A stretch of DNA of 64,000 bases from Carnimonas bestiolae (GCF_051251125.1 NZ_JBPCZL010000001.1), one strand, 5' to 3'; shown: positions 46,283 through 56,038, counted from the stretch's first letter. Notes: generated by a model not told the origin, from the letters alone. Program-made: numbers and translations.

Positions 46283-46846
46283 ATGTCTCTTCTCAATACC
46301 GAAATCAAACCGTTTACCGCTACCGCATACCATCAGGGCGAGTTCGTTGACGTCAGCGAAGAAACCCTTAAAGGCAAATGGGCAGTCGTATTCTTCTACC
46401 CCGCTGATTTCACCTTCGTGTGCCCCACCGAGCTCGAAGACCTGGCTGACATCTACGACCAGTTCCAGGCGCTGGATGTTGAAATCTACGGCGTGTCTAC
46501 CGACAAGCACTTCACCCACAAAGCATGGCACGACACCTCCGAAGCCATCGGCAAAATCAACTACCCGATGATCGGCGATCCGACTGCGCAGATTTCTCGC
46601 AACTTCGACGTTTACATCGAAGAAGCTGGCGTGGCTGAGCGTGGCACCTTCCTGATCAACCCGGAAGGCGTTATCAAAGCTGTTGAAATCAGCGATGAAG
46701 GCGTTGGCCGTAAAGCAGGTGAACTGCTCAAGAAAGTCAAAGGCGCTCAGTACATTGCCGCTCACCCCGGTGAAGTATGCCCGGCCAAATGGGAAGAAGG
46801 CGCAGAAACACTGTCTCCGTCGCTCGACCTGGTTGGCAAGATCTAA
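46283..46846 (+). CDS. ahpC: Alkyl hydroperoxide reductase C, typical 2-Cys peroxiredoxin
   Basis: 187 residues. Reduces hydrogen and organic peroxides. Peroxidatic Cys47 in FTFVCPTELED and resolving Cys166 in GEVCPAKW; full-length match to E. coli AhpC, including the start MSLLNTEIKPF. Its codon use is biased to common codons, as in highly expressed genes. It is followed 124 nt later by ahpF, its dedicated reductase. I did not find an OxyR site with the required ATAG-N7-CTAT spacing in the 228 nt upstream. Confidence 0.97.
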   Translation: MSLLNTEIKPFTATAYHQGEFVDVSEETLKGKWAVVFFYPADFTFVCPTELEDLADIYDQFQALDVEIYGVSTDKHFTHKAWHDTSEAIGKINYPMIGDPTAQISRNFDVYIEEAGVAERGTFLINPEGVIKAVEISDEGVGRKAGELLKKVKGAQYIAAHPGEVCPAKWEEGAETLSPSLDLVGKI

Positions 46847-46886
46847 CAGGCCCAGCCCTCGCGGCACCGCTTGTTAGTCTTCTCAG

Positions 46887-46912
46887 CGCCCGCGTAAGAG
46901 ATTGCGCGGGCG
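46887..46912 (+). terminator. Hairpin between ahpC and ahpF, probably a leaky terminator
   Basis: An 8-bp GC stem (46887-46894 with 46905-46912) followed by a poor U tract (TTGTCGTC). Such a signal would let only part of the transcripts read into ahpF, fitting the excess of AhpC protein over AhpF. Confidence 0.5.
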
Positions 46913-46970
46913 TTGTCGTCACAGCGGCGCCGTTTTTCTCTTCCCCCTTTCATCTGACCGAGGTTTTACC

Positions 46971-48566
46971 ATGTTGGACGACAACCTTAAGACACAGCTG
47001 AAGGCCTATCTGGCCAAAGCGACACGCCCCATCGAGATCGTGGCATCGCTCGATGACAGCGATAAATCGCGCGAGATGCACGGCCTTCTGGCAGATATCG
47101 ACAGCCTGTCGGACAAGGTCAGCCTGAGCACTGAAGGCACCAACGAACGGCGCCCTTCATTTGCGCTGGGCACCCCGGGAGAAGAGATCGGTATTACCTT
47201 TGCTGGGCTGCCCATGGGCCATGAATTTACCTCGCTGGTGCTGGCACTGCTACAAACGGGCGGTCACCCATCCAAGGCCAGCCAAGAGCTGATCGACCAG
47301 ATCAAGTCGCTCGACGGTGAATTCAACTTCGAAACTTACGTATCGCTGTCGTGCCAGAACTGCCCTGACATCGTGCAGGCGCTCAACCTGATGTCAGTGC
47401 TCAACCCGAACATCAGCCACACCATGATCGAAGGCGGTGCCTTCCGTGAAGAGGTAGAGCGCAAAGAGATTCTCTCAGTGCCCACCCTTTACCTGAACGG
47501 TGAACACTTCGGTCAGGGCCGCATGACGCTCGAAGAGATCGTTGGCAAGATCGATACCGGTTCAGCGCAGCGTGAAGCCGACAAGCTGAATGCCAAAGAG
47601 CCCTTCGACGTGCTGGTGATTGGTGGCGGTCCTGCGGGTGCTGCTGCGGCCATTTATGCCGCACGTAAAGGCGTACGCACTGGCCTGGTGGCTGAACGCT
47701 TTGGTGGACAGGTACAGGACACCGCAGCGATTGAAAACTTCATTTCGGTAAAGGCTCATGAAGGCCCGCGCTTGGTGACTGAGCTTGAAGAACACGTCAA
47801 GGATTACGACGTTGATGTAATGAAGCTGCAGCGTGCGGCCAAGCTGATTCCTGCGGCACAGGAAGGCGACGATCATCAAGTAGCGTTCGAAAGCGGCGCA
47901 GTATTGAAAGCGAAATCAGTCATCGTGGCGACCGGTGCCAACTGGCGCAAAATGGGCGTGCCGGGTGAAGCCGAGTACAACACCCGTGGCGTTGCCTACT
48001 GCCCTCACTGCGATGGCCCGCTGTTCAAAGGCAAACCGGTGGCCGTTATCGGCGGTGGCAATTCAGGCGTAGAAGCGGCTATTGATTTGGCTGGTATTGT
48101 CAAAGACGTTACCGTGCTCGAGTTCCAGGACAGCCTGCGCGCTGATGCGGTGCTGCAGCGCAAGCTTGAGAGCCTGCCCAACGTGAAAGTGATCAAGAAT
48201 GCCCAGACCACCGAAGTACAAGGCGACGGCAAGAAAGTCACCGCGCTGGCCTACAAGGACCGCACCGATGGCAGCGAGCACAGCATTGATCTTGACGGCG
48301 TCTTCGTACAGATCGGTCTGGTGCCCAATGCTAGCTGGCTGAAAGGCACCGTTGAGCTGACGCAGCATGGCGAGATCAAGATTGACGAGCGTGGAGCCAC
48401 CTCCATTCCCGGCGTATTCGCCGCGGGCGACGTGACCACCGTGCCTTACAAGCAGATCGTGATTGCCGTTGGCGAAGGTGCCAAGGCATCGCTGTCAGCC
48501 TTCGATCACTTGATTCGCGTTACCGCACCTAAAGAGACATCGGCTGAAGAAGCCGAAACGGTGTAG
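46971..48566 (+). CDS. ahpF: Alkyl hydroperoxide reductase F (NADH:peroxiredoxin flavoprotein)
   Basis: 531 residues from ATG 46971 with GAGG upstream; the frame extends to 46902 without support. N-terminal tandem thioredoxin-like domain with the SCQNC centre (Cys128/Cys131), then a thioredoxin-reductase-like half: FAD motif VIGGGPAGAAAA (216-228), the YCPHC centre (Cys344/Cys347), NAD motif VIGGGNSGVEAA and the final FAAGDVTTVPYKQI. Transfers electrons from NADH to AhpC. Confidence 0.97.
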   Translation: MLDDNLKTQLKAYLAKATRPIEIVASLDDSDKSREMHGLLADIDSLSDKVSLSTEGTNERRPSFALGTPGEEIGITFAGLPMGHEFTSLVLALLQTGGHPSKASQELIDQIKSLDGEFNFETYVSLSCQNCPDIVQALNLMSVLNPNISHTMIEGGAFREEVERKEILSVPTLYLNGEHFGQGRMTLEEIVGKIDTGSAQREADKLNAKEPFDVLVIGGGPAGAAAAIYAARKGVRTGLVAERFGGQVQDTAAIENFISVKAHEGPRLVTELEEHVKDYDVDVMKLQRAAKLIPAAQEGDDHQVAFESGAVLKAKSVIVATGANWRKMGVPGEAEYNTRGVAYCPHCDGPLFKGKPVAVIGGGNSGVEAAIDLAGIVKDVTVLEFQDSLRADAVLQRKLESLPNVKVIKNAQTTEVQGDGKKVTALAYKDRTDGSEHSIDLDGVFVQIGLVPNASWLKGTVELTQHGEIKIDERGATSIPGVFAAGDVTTVPYKQIVIAVGEGAKASLSAFDHLIRVTAPKETSAEEAETV

Positions 48567-48605
48567 TAAACGCTGCCCAACGCTGACGTGTTAGCGTGAA
48601 TGACA

Positions 48606-48641
48606 AAACCGCCGCCCGATTGCTCGGACGGCGGTTTTTTT
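48606..48641 (+). terminator. Intrinsic terminator of ahpCF
   Basis: AAACCGCCG (48606-48614) / CGGCGGTTT (48629-48637), inner CCG/CGG extension, then a T run to 48641. Confidence 0.9.
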
Positions 48642-48683
48642 ATGCGCTGCTAATGCAGGATTCAGCACGCCACACCGGCGCTC

Positions 48684-49958
48684 TTAGCGCGGCTCATCCG
48701 AGTTGTGACTGGCAGAAGCGCTGGGCTCGTTACGCTGCGCCAGCGACCCAATGCCGCGCGTCAGATCCTGACCGGAAGGCGTTTGGAAGATACGAATATT
48801 GAAATGCGACGCCACTGCGTACACGTATTCGGTGACCTTCGCCTGCACCCGTTCGTAATCATCGAAATTGGGGTGCGCCGAAAAGCAATAAAGCTCCATC
48901 GGCACGCCCTCTGAGGTAGGCTCCAGGTAGCGCACCACCACAAACATATCGTTGCGGATATCCTTGTTGGAACGCAGGTAGTGCAGGATGTGGGCACGCA
49001 GCAGCCCCATATTGGTAATTGCCGACTCACGCAGTTGCTGACTGTTCATGGCGAACAGCTCGGCCGGCGAGATATCGTCACCGGTATCGATATCGTCATG
49101 ATGAATAAAGGTATCGCGCAGATGAGCCAGCAGTTCTTCATTGGCAAATTCGATACTGTTTTGATCGATATGGAAGCTGCGCTTGATGCGTCTACCGCGC
49201 CCATCGTTGAACACCGGCTGCCAATTGATCCACGGCTCGGTAATAAAGTTGCGGATTGGCACGCGCGCCATGGTGTTATCCCAGTTCCGCACCCTAACCG
49301 TGTGCAGCGCGATATCCATCACCTCGCCGTCAACCATGCCGCCGGGCATTTTGATCCAATCACGAATGTTGATCGCGCGCGCGGCTGAAATCTGAATATT
49401 GGCAATAAATGACAGCAGCGTGTGTTGGAAGACGAAGATCAGCACCGCCGCCGCTGCACCAAAACTGGAAATGATGATCGCAGGCGGCCGCCCGGTCAGC
49501 GAGGCAATAATCAGAATCAAGGCCAGCGCACTGATAATCAGCTTGCTTATCTGCAGGTAGCCTTTGATTGATTGCGACGTTGCCTTGCTCTTTTTCAGCC
49601 AAAACATATTGACCGTATCGAGCATTTCCATCAGCAGCAGCGCCACGCTCACAATCCACAGAATCGAGCTGATGATCGACAGGGCCTTATCCAGTGTGGG
49701 AGGCAAATCGTTGACTACCGCCAACGTGCTGGAAAACGCCAGCGCCGCAAACACCAGCGCGACTCGGCGGGTTACCGCGATATCTTTCGACAGCACATTC
49801 TTGTGGCGCAAAATGAAGCGTCTAACGCTAGTGCGCAGGAAGGTACATGCCAGCCAGTACACCACTAACGGCAGTGCCAACAGCACCACCACAATGACCA
49901 CGGGATAGACAATTTCCTGCTGCTGAAGCCAAAGCCCCAGTTGATGAAGATAAGACAT
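48684..49958 (-). CDS. ybdG: YbdG-like MscS-family mechanosensitive channel
   Basis: 424 residues from ATG 49958 (a TTG lies one codon before). Five hydrophobic helices (about 18-185), then the MscS beta and alpha/beta domains with GAAAAVLIFVFQHTLLSFIANIQISAA (key FGAAAAVLIFVFQ) and RDWIKMPGGMVDGEVMDIALHTVRVRNWDNT (key DWIKMP, DGEVMDI). This matches YbdG/miniconductance channels in length and in the long extra insertion (about 270-320). The short acidic/Ser tail is unremarkable. The second osmotic channel of the window. Confidence 0.9.
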   Translation of the reverse strand: MSYLHQLGLWLQQQEIVYPVVIVVVLLALPLVVYWLACTFLRTSVRRFILRHKNVLSKDIAVTRRVALVFAALAFSSTLAVVNDLPPTLDKALSIISSILWIVSVALLLMEMLDTVNMFWLKKSKATSQSIKGYLQISKLIISALALILIIASLTGRPPAIIISSFGAAAAVLIFVFQHTLLSFIANIQISAARAINIRDWIKMPGGMVDGEVMDIALHTVRVRNWDNTMARVPIRNFITEPWINWQPVFNDGRGRRIKRSFHIDQNSIEFANEELLAHLRDTFIHHDDIDTGDDISPAELFAMNSQQLRESAITNMGLLRAHILHYLRSNKDIRNDMFVVVRYLEPTSEGVPMELYCFSAHPNFDDYERVQAKVTEYVYAVASHFNIRIFQTPSGQDLTRGIGSLAQRNEPSASASHNSDEPR

Positions 49959-50106
49959 CAAGAGCGACGTTCTCGAAGTAGATAGAAATCAGAAGAGTTA
50001 TGCAGCGCTGCGCACATTCATCAGTGAGCGGCAGCAGCAGCCTAGCGGAACCTGAGTTTCTTGCAAGCTAACCAGCGTTTTTTCTGCATTTAGCGGCACG
50101 CAACCG

Positions 50107-51339
50107 CTACTGGTAAGCCCCTACTTCCGCGTACTGATCGTTAAGCGCGAAATCTCCCACCTCGACAAACTTGTACACCACTGGGTCGTGCAGCGAATGC
50201 GTACGCAGATCACGCCAGTAGCGGTCCAGGCCATAGCGACTTGCCGTTGCGCGAGCGCTCATCAGTTCGAAGGCTTCCGAACAGATCGTAAGTCCCTTGC
50301 GCGCCACGTGAGCCTTGGCCGTCGCCACCGCAGCGGCAGCCTCGCCTCGCTGCGCGCGCGAAAACGACTCACCGGCAGCCAGCAGTGTCTGTACCTTTTC
50401 CAACGCACTGTCAGCAAGCGCCACCGATGCCTGAAACTCTACCCACATCTCGCCAAAGCGTGCTCGATTGAGGATGTCGTCACTGGCAGTATCAGCGCTG
50501 GAACGCAGCCATGCGCGCGCGTATTCATGGACGAAGCGTTTGGTGGCGAAGATCGCGCCTTGGGTATAGCCCGTATAGAAATTGACGAACAGCGATTGGT
50601 TAACGGGTCCCTTCACTGCCGCCGCGAAATTGCCGCCAGGTGAATCGCTGTCCAACACCAGCTCCTCAGCGGAAATCTCGACATTATCAAGCACCACGCT
50701 GCCGCTTTCGCTGCGCTCAAGCCCAATGGCTTCCCAGTTGTGCAGCCGCGTTACTCCCTCGCGATCGGCGGGAATCAGCACCGCGCCGCTGGCGCCGTCT
50801 TCCTCACGGGTGACGCTAAGCGTTAACAAATCGGCAAAACCGTTGCCGGTGCAGAAGTTCTTGCGTCCGTTCAATACCCAGTGATCGCCCTCACGACTCG
50901 CCACCACATCGTCGTCACGCGGATTGACCACGCCCGCCAGCCATAACCGCTGCTCAGCGATTCGCTGCTCTAATGCGTGCCACCGCTCAAGGGGTTCGCG
51001 GCGCAAATGGAACAGCTGCATCAGATGATAGCCAAGCACCGCACCCACCGAGCCGTCACCGGCAGCAATTTCTCTTACCACTTTGCCAATAGCCGGCCAG
51101 CGCAGCCCCAACCCGCCCCGCGATGGAGGAATCACCGCGGTCGTCAAACCGCTTTCCTTCAACTCGGCCAACTGCGCCCACGGCAATACCTGACGCTGCT
51201 CCGGCTGGCTATCGAGTATGGACGCGAATTTTTCACTTAGCGCACGCGCTGTGGCCAGGGCTTCCTCCTCCACCTCAAGCTGCTGCTGAAGCGGGCGTTC
51301 AGTGGCGAACGCAATAGACTCACTGTTGCTGGTACTCAT
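50107..51339 (-). CDS. Acyl-CoA-dehydrogenase-fold flavoprotein, DszC/SfnB-like
   Basis: 410 residues from ATG 51339 (AAGGG 9 nt upstream). The fold is that of acyl-CoA dehydrogenase, with ARTFCTGNGFADLLTLS-like NGRKNFCTGNGFADLLTLSV (key FCTGNGFAD) and an Arg-rich C-terminal helix bundle (YGLDRYWRDLRTHSLHDPVVYK). The catalytic Glu of true dehydrogenases is not seen at its usual place and the RDLRTHSLHDP ending is typical of DszC-, SfnB- and SfnC-type flavin monooxygenases used for organosulfur compounds. Reduced flavin would come from an unlinked reductase. Substrate unknown. Confidence 0.8.
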   Translation of the reverse strand: MSTSNSESIAFATERPLQQQLEVEEEALATARALSEKFASILDSQPEQRQVLPWAQLAELKESGLTTAVIPPSRGGLGLRWPAIGKVVREIAAGDGSVGAVLGYHLMQLFHLRREPLERWHALEQRIAEQRLWLAGVVNPRDDDVVASREGDHWVLNGRKNFCTGNGFADLLTLSVTREEDGASGAVLIPADREGVTRLHNWEAIGLERSESGSVVLDNVEISAEELVLDSDSPGGNFAAAVKGPVNQSLFVNFYTGYTQGAIFATKRFVHEYARAWLRSSADTASDDILNRARFGEMWVEFQASVALADSALEKVQTLLAAGESFSRAQRGEAAAAVATAKAHVARKGLTICSEAFELMSARATASRYGLDRYWRDLRTHSLHDPVVYKFVEVGDFALNDQYAEVGAYQ

Positions 51340-51616
51340 GGTTATCCCTTGACCGCGAGAGCCACTGCACCGGTGACAAACACTGGGCAATGGCTGAAAA
51401 GTATCGAATGCCAACGGCTAGCCCCGAGAGAGGCTACCTGCGGCAGCGCCTAAACCTGCTGCCAAAACAGCTCAGTAGACACCGCCCCTACGCTACGTAA
51501 AGCGCCGCATGGTCCAGCTACCATAATGAAAGCGCGGGGCTGATTGAAATGACGCAACGGAATGGCGTAAGAAGTTTTTGGCGCAAGGGAGTCGCCTCGT
51601 TTGCGCTCAAGCGCGC

Positions 51617-51646
51617 AAAAAAAAGCGCCCGCTAAAAAGCGAGCGC
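51617..51646 (-). terminator. Intrinsic terminator of the oxaloacetate-decarboxylase-family gene
   Basis: On the minus strand GCGCTCGCT-TTTT-AGCGGGCGC (one G-T pair) is followed by eight T (complement of 51617-51624). The rest of 51340-51670 holds the upstream region of the DszC-like gene and nothing else I can name. Confidence 0.88.
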
Positions 51647-51670
51647 CCAGCCTCCTCACAACGGAAGCAC

Positions 51671-52534
51671 TTACTCTTTCACATCCATGTATTCACGCGC
51701 CCAAATACGGTATTCCTCAAGCGTGGAGTACTTGGACGACAGCTCGGACGCCGACAGATCAGAAGCCTTGATACCGCGCTGCTCACGCAGCATGTCGTAG
51801 GTGGCCTTGATCGACGCGAAGTAAGCCGCATGACCGTTCACTACGATGCGCACGCCCAGCGACGCCAGACGATCGAGATCGCGCAGCTTGGGGTTGCCGT
51901 AGGCAATCAGCATGATCGGCAGTTTTACGTCGGCGGTAACACGCTCAAGGTGCTCGACGTCGCGAATACCAACGATGCAAATACCATCGGCACCTGCCGC
52001 CTGATAGCGTTTGATGCGCTCGATAAGCTGATCGTCGTCGAGCACATTGGCATTGGTACGGGCAAAAATGGAGAAATCAGGATCGATGCGCGCTTCGATA
52101 GCGGCGCGCAGTTTGCCGACCATTTCGTCAGTACCGATCAGATCGGTGGACTTATGACCGTACTGCGCAGGCAGCAGGGTATCTTCCAGCGTCATCATTG
52201 AGATACCGGAGCGCTCGAGTTCGGTCACCGTACGCATGGCGTTGAGCGCATTGCCATAGCCGTGGTCGGCATCGGCAATCACTGGCAGCTGTGCGACACG
52301 GCCAATGCGCGTTGCCTGCTCGACAAATTCGCTCATCGTAACCAGTGCGAAATCGGGCGCGGCCAGCACCTGCAGCGCAGCGACAGAACCACCTAGAATG
52401 CCCACTTCGAAACCCAGGTCACCCGCGATACGCGCCGACATGGGATCGAATACCGAACCTGCATCGAAGCAAGTGTCGCCTTTCATCAATTCACGAAACT
52501 GAACACGCAGCTGATGCTGAGATTGAATGCTCAT
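51671..52534 (-). CDS. PEP-mutase/isocitrate-lyase superfamily enzyme, PA4872-type oxaloacetate decarboxylase
   Basis: 287 residues, TIM barrel. The metal site DADHGYG (88-94), GSVFDPMSARIA (26-37), GGSVAALQ (48-55) and ARTNAN are visible. The Cys of isocitrate/methylisocitrate lyases (KKCGH) is replaced by GHKSTDLIG, so C-C lyase activity of that type is unlikely. Pseudomonas PA4872, a very similar-length protein with SVAALQ, decarboxylates oxaloacetate to pyruvate. Closed by a strong terminator; upstream is a 448-nt gene-free AT-rich region. Confidence 0.87.
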   Translation of the reverse strand: MSIQSQHQLRVQFRELMKGDTCFDAGSVFDPMSARIAGDLGFEVGILGGSVAALQVLAAPDFALVTMSEFVEQATRIGRVAQLPVIADADHGYGNALNAMRTVTELERSGISMMTLEDTLLPAQYGHKSTDLIGTDEMVGKLRAAIEARIDPDFSIFARTNANVLDDDQLIERIKRYQAAGADGICIVGIRDVEHLERVTADVKLPIMLIAYGNPKLRDLDRLASLGVRIVVNGHAAYFASIKATYDMLREQRGIKASDLSASELSSKYSTLEEYRIWAREYMDVKE

Positions 52535-52982
52535 GGAGCAACTCCTGATTGTTGTGCGAGCCGGCGCCCTGCGCCTTATCGGCTATGGGCCCCGACTCAT
52601 CTTAAGTTTCACCGCCATGCAGAAGGAGTTCACTTTGACACGCGCCAACAAAGATAGCGGTTGTCATCGAATAGCCCAATAGCACTTATCAAAAGGCGGC
52701 TGAAACAAGTGAACAAGATACGGCGAACGCTATCGAGAACGTCATAAATATTGGTCGAGAGTATAATACTAAAGGCGTAGAAGGTAAATAAATAGGCCGC
52801 TAACCATGGCTCAATTTGCCCGCTTACACGCCTTTTTATTATTCTCACCGCAACTATTTTCTATATTTTTTCTAATTTTTTACACGCTAATAATACGCCT
52901 TAACGTCCTTCGAGGGGAGATAAATAAACGCCTGTTTAAACGCCGTTTTCTCCCGCTCAAAGTTTTCGTATGCAGCTGATTA
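52535..52982. other. AT-rich gene-free region
   Basis: 448 nt, distinctly AT-rich from about 52730 to 52940 (ATATTTTTTCTAATTTTTTA). A direct repeat of GGCGTTTA, four bases apart on the minus strand, lies at about 52936-52955. It should contain the promoter of the decarboxylase gene and the end of the symporter transcript. A 72-codon minus frame at 52630-52848 is not supported. Confidence 0.45.
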
Positions 52983-54356
52983 TCAACCTTTTTTCCAATC
53001 AGGCTGTGATAAATACGCGTTCGTCTCGCGCGCCACTAGCCCGGTTAGCACCAACAGCCCCACCAGGTTAGGCAACGCCATTAGACCGTTGGCAATATCT
53101 GAGAATGTCCATACTGCTTCCAATTGGGTAATAGAGCCGATAAATACAATAAATGAAAACACCACGCGATAGGCCAACGACAGACGGGTACTGTTGGACA
53201 ATTGCTGTAACGAGCGCTCTCCGTAATAACTCCACCCCAGAATAGTCGTCAGCGCAAAAAATAGCGCCGCCACCGCCAGAATACCGCCCGCAGCGGGCCC
53301 AAAAACAGATTCCAGCGCGAACCCGGTAATACTGGCGCCTTCAAGCCCTTCTACCTTATACGCCCCTGTCACGACAATCATCAGGGCCGTTAATGACACC
53401 ATGATGATGGTATCGATGAAGGTTTGGGTCATCGACACCATTGCCTGACGCACCGGATGAGAGGACTGCGCCGCCGCTGCAGCAAACGCGCCGGAGCCAA
53501 GCCCGGATTCATTGGAGAAAATACCGCGCGCCACGCCGTACTGAATGGCCATCATCACGGTAGCGCCGGTAAAGCCCCCCGCCGCTGCCGAACCGCTGAA
53601 TGCGTCAGCAACAATGGTGTGAAAGGCGTCGCCCAGGCCCTGCCAGTGATACCCCAGCACGACAATATTCGAGAGCATATACAGCAGCACCATAATGGGC
53701 ACTACCAGCGAGGCAAAGGAGGCGATCGTTTTAATACCGCCGATAATGACCACCATCACGATCAGCGCCATGACGGCCCCGGAAAACCACAGCGGAATAC
53801 GAAACTGCTCTTCCAGCGTGTGGCTGACAGTATGCGCCTGCGTCATGTTGCCAATGCCAAAGCTTGCTACCACCGCAAACAGGCAAAACGCGATCGAAAG
53901 CAGTCCGCCCAGCTTACCGCCCACGCCATCGCGCAAGTAGTAGGCAGCACTGCCAGAATACTCACCGTTTTGGTCCTGATGACGAAAATGGTTACCAAGA
54001 AAGGCTTCAGCATACTTGGTTGCCATGCCTAACAGGCCCATCAGCCACATCCAGAAGATTGCCCCGGGACCGCCCATGGAAATGGCAGTGGCCACACCGG
54101 TAATGTTGCCAATCCCGATCGTTGCTGCCATGGCCGTCATCAGGGCGCCGAAGTGGCTAACATCGCCCGCTTCCTTACCCGTACCGTCGCGGCGCTTGAT
54201 AAACGCCAGCCATAGCGCATGGCCTAGCAGCTTGAACTGCACGCCCCCTAGCCTGACGGTCAAATAAACGCCTGTCGCCATCAATAGCGGTATCAGCAGG
54301 AAAGGGCCCCAAATAACGCCGCTAATGGCAGTGAGTACGTCGTTTATCGAAGTCAT
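52983..54356 (-). CDS. Alanine/glycine:cation symporter (AGCS family)
   Basis: 457 residues, about 11 helices. Imports alanine or glycine with Na+ or H+. Family motifs: FGALMTAMAATIGIGNITGVATAI (key ATIGIGNITGVATA, about 76-89), GPGAIFWMWLMGLLGMATKYAEAFLG (key WMWLMGLLGMATKY), and SNESGLGSGAFAAAAA (about 278-293). The substrate-site Asn/Gln in GNITG and the sodium-site residues look intact. Alone between AT-rich promoter DNA and the LysR gene. Confidence 0.93.
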   Translation of the reverse strand: MTSINDVLTAISGVIWGPFLLIPLLMATGVYLTVRLGGVQFKLLGHALWLAFIKRRDGTGKEAGDVSHFGALMTAMAATIGIGNITGVATAISMGGPGAIFWMWLMGLLGMATKYAEAFLGNHFRHQDQNGEYSGSAAYYLRDGVGGKLGGLLSIAFCLFAVVASFGIGNMTQAHTVSHTLEEQFRIPLWFSGAVMALIVMVVIIGGIKTIASFASLVVPIMVLLYMLSNIVVLGYHWQGLGDAFHTIVADAFSGSAAAGGFTGATVMMAIQYGVARGIFSNESGLGSGAFAAAAAQSSHPVRQAMVSMTQTFIDTIIMVSLTALMIVVTGAYKVEGLEGASITGFALESVFGPAAGGILAVAALFFALTTILGWSYYGERSLQQLSNSTRLSLAYRVVFSFIVFIGSITQLEAVWTFSDIANGLMALPNLVGLLVLTGLVARETNAYLSQPDWKKG

Positions 54357-54494
54357 CGGCGATGGTCCTGTATATAACGTTATTTAAATTATAAGCAGCG
54401 ATTATAACCAGTTATATCTCCGCTACCGCAAGCATTAACTCACCCCTGCCAAACGCCCTGCACTGCGTCGACGACAGCAACCACCCCGGACCCG

Positions 54495-55412
54495 TTAGTG
54501 GGCTTCAGGAATATCTCGCAGCAGCGGCTCCCAGCGCTGCGGCAACGGCTCGCGCGTGAAACGCTCGGCCAGCCATTGCGCTGCCGGGCCGAGGCCGCGC
54601 TGACGATGCCAACCAATTTCCAGCTCAACGCTGTGCTCGATGCCAGGGGCATCGGGAGTGGTCAACCAAGGGCGTGTCGGCGATGAGGCAATGACATGAT
54701 CAGACATCAACGCCCACCCTACTCCGTGCTTCACCAGCTCGAGCATGGCGTAATGGCTTTCGACCCACCAGGCGTCGGCAGCGATACGCATGCTCTGGCG
54801 CGAGATGCGCCGCCCACGCGTTGCGACAATCAGCTGTCGGTAGTGCACCAGCCGCTGATAGGTAATGGGCTGCTGCGCCAGCGGATGCTCCTTGGCACAC
54901 ACCAGCCGCAGCGGTACACGCCCGACCGGCCGTGCTTCTATCGCACTATCGAGCACCGCCGTGCGACACAGAACGCCAAGGTCGGCCTCATTCTGTTCGA
55001 TCATCTGGCTAACGTCGTCAAGCAAGGGAAAGTGCAGCTCTAATTCAACGCTCGGAAAGCGTTCGGCAAAATCGCTCAGCACGCCGCCAATCAAGCGCTC
55101 GGGATAAAACTCATCAAGCGCCAGCCGAATATGCGCCTCCACGCCCTCATCCAAGCGCTGCGCGACCCCCATCAAATGAGCACTCTGCGCCAGTAGCTGC
55201 CGTGCTTCTATCAGCACCCGCCGACCGTTGTCAGTAAGCTGAGGCATTCGCCCGCTACGATCGAACAGCGCAAACCCCAGCGTGATTTCCAAATGTGCCA
55301 CTTGGGTACTGACATGTGACTGGGCCCGCGAGAGCTGACGCGCGGCGGCTGAAAACGAGCCGCAGTCAGCCGCTGTGACGAAGGCATTGAGTTGCTCAAG
55401 CGTCGGCATCAT
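54495..55412 (-). CDS. LysR-family transcriptional regulator
   Basis: 305 residues. N-terminal winged HTH (MPTLEQLNAFVTAADCGSFSAAARQLSRAQSHVSTQVAHLE; key GSFSAAARQLSRAQSHVSTQV) and a periplasmic-binding-like effector domain (about 90-300). The second of two adjacent ATG codons (55409) would change the start by one residue only. It is divergent from the PACE pump gene with 158 nt between, the layout seen for AceR and aceI in Acinetobacter, so it probably activates that pump. The effector is unknown. Confidence 0.9.
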   Translation of the reverse strand: MMPTLEQLNAFVTAADCGSFSAAARQLSRAQSHVSTQVAHLEITLGFALFDRSGRMPQLTDNGRRVLIEARQLLAQSAHLMGVAQRLDEGVEAHIRLALDEFYPERLIGGVLSDFAERFPSVELELHFPLLDDVSQMIEQNEADLGVLCRTAVLDSAIEARPVGRVPLRLVCAKEHPLAQQPITYQRLVHYRQLIVATRGRRISRQSMRIAADAWWVESHYAMLELVKHGVGWALMSDHVIASSPTRPWLTTPDAPGIEHSVELEIGWHRQRGLGPAAQWLAERFTREPLPQRWEPLLRDIPEAH

Positions 55413-55570
55413 AACGCTTCACCTATCTTGATTAGCGATGGATTCCAACTTTTATTATCACTCAAAAAAAGAGAAGGTGCGCCCACGAAATCTCTTGCCC
55501 GCGCTAACGGGTGATCCAATGCCGGCAAGAATTCATTTATGGCCACGCTTGGATTTAACGGAGAAAGCAC

Positions 55571-56011
55571 ATGCGTACCTTTTGGGATCGCGTTCGACAC
55601 ACGCTCGCCTTCGAAATTATCGGGCTTTTGATCGTGCTGCCGCTGGGTAGTTGGCTGTTTGGTATATCGCTCGCGCACATGGGTGGCGTTGCGGTAATCA
55701 GCGTCATTGTCGCCACGCTGTGGAATTACATTTACAACCTTGGGTTCGATATCGCCTTGAAGCACCGCTATGGGCGGGTCGCTAAAACGGTGCCGCAGCG
55801 CGTGCTGCATGCGTTTTTATTCGAGGTGGGATTACTGCTGGTGCTACAGCCCTTGATCATGCTGTATCTGGGCAGCGGTGCACTGGATACGCTGGGGATG
55901 ACGATAACATTGGCGCTTTTTTACATGTGCTATGCCTTCGTCTACAACCTGGGCTACGACTGGCTGTTTCCTCTCCCGAAAACGGCAATGTCTCAGCAGC
56001 CCACGCATTAA
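55571..56011 (+). CDS. PACE-family efflux transporter (AceI-like)
   Basis: 146 residues, four helices as two BTP (bacterial transmembrane pair) domains. The conserved acidic Glu15 (HTLAFEIIGLL) and the repeated WNYIYNLGFD (50-59) and FVYNLGYDW (about 122-130) motifs define PACE. Members export biocides such as chlorhexidine and acriflavine and short polyamines by proton exchange. GGAG 8 nt before the ATG. Its divergent LysR neighbour is the natural regulator. Confidence 0.93.
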   Translation: MRTFWDRVRHTLAFEIIGLLIVLPLGSWLFGISLAHMGGVAVISVIVATLWNYIYNLGFDIALKHRYGRVAKTVPQRVLHAFLFEVGLLLVLQPLIMLYLGSGALDTLGMTITLALFYMCYAFVYNLGYDWLFPLPKTAMSQQPTH

Positions 56012-56038
56012 CACCAGTGGCGACTATCGCTTCAATGC

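Noticed and set aside
52630..52848. 72-codon hydrophobic minus-strand frame
   Set aside because: Lies in AT-rich promoter DNA, no ribosome site, no signature; hydrophobicity follows from base composition.
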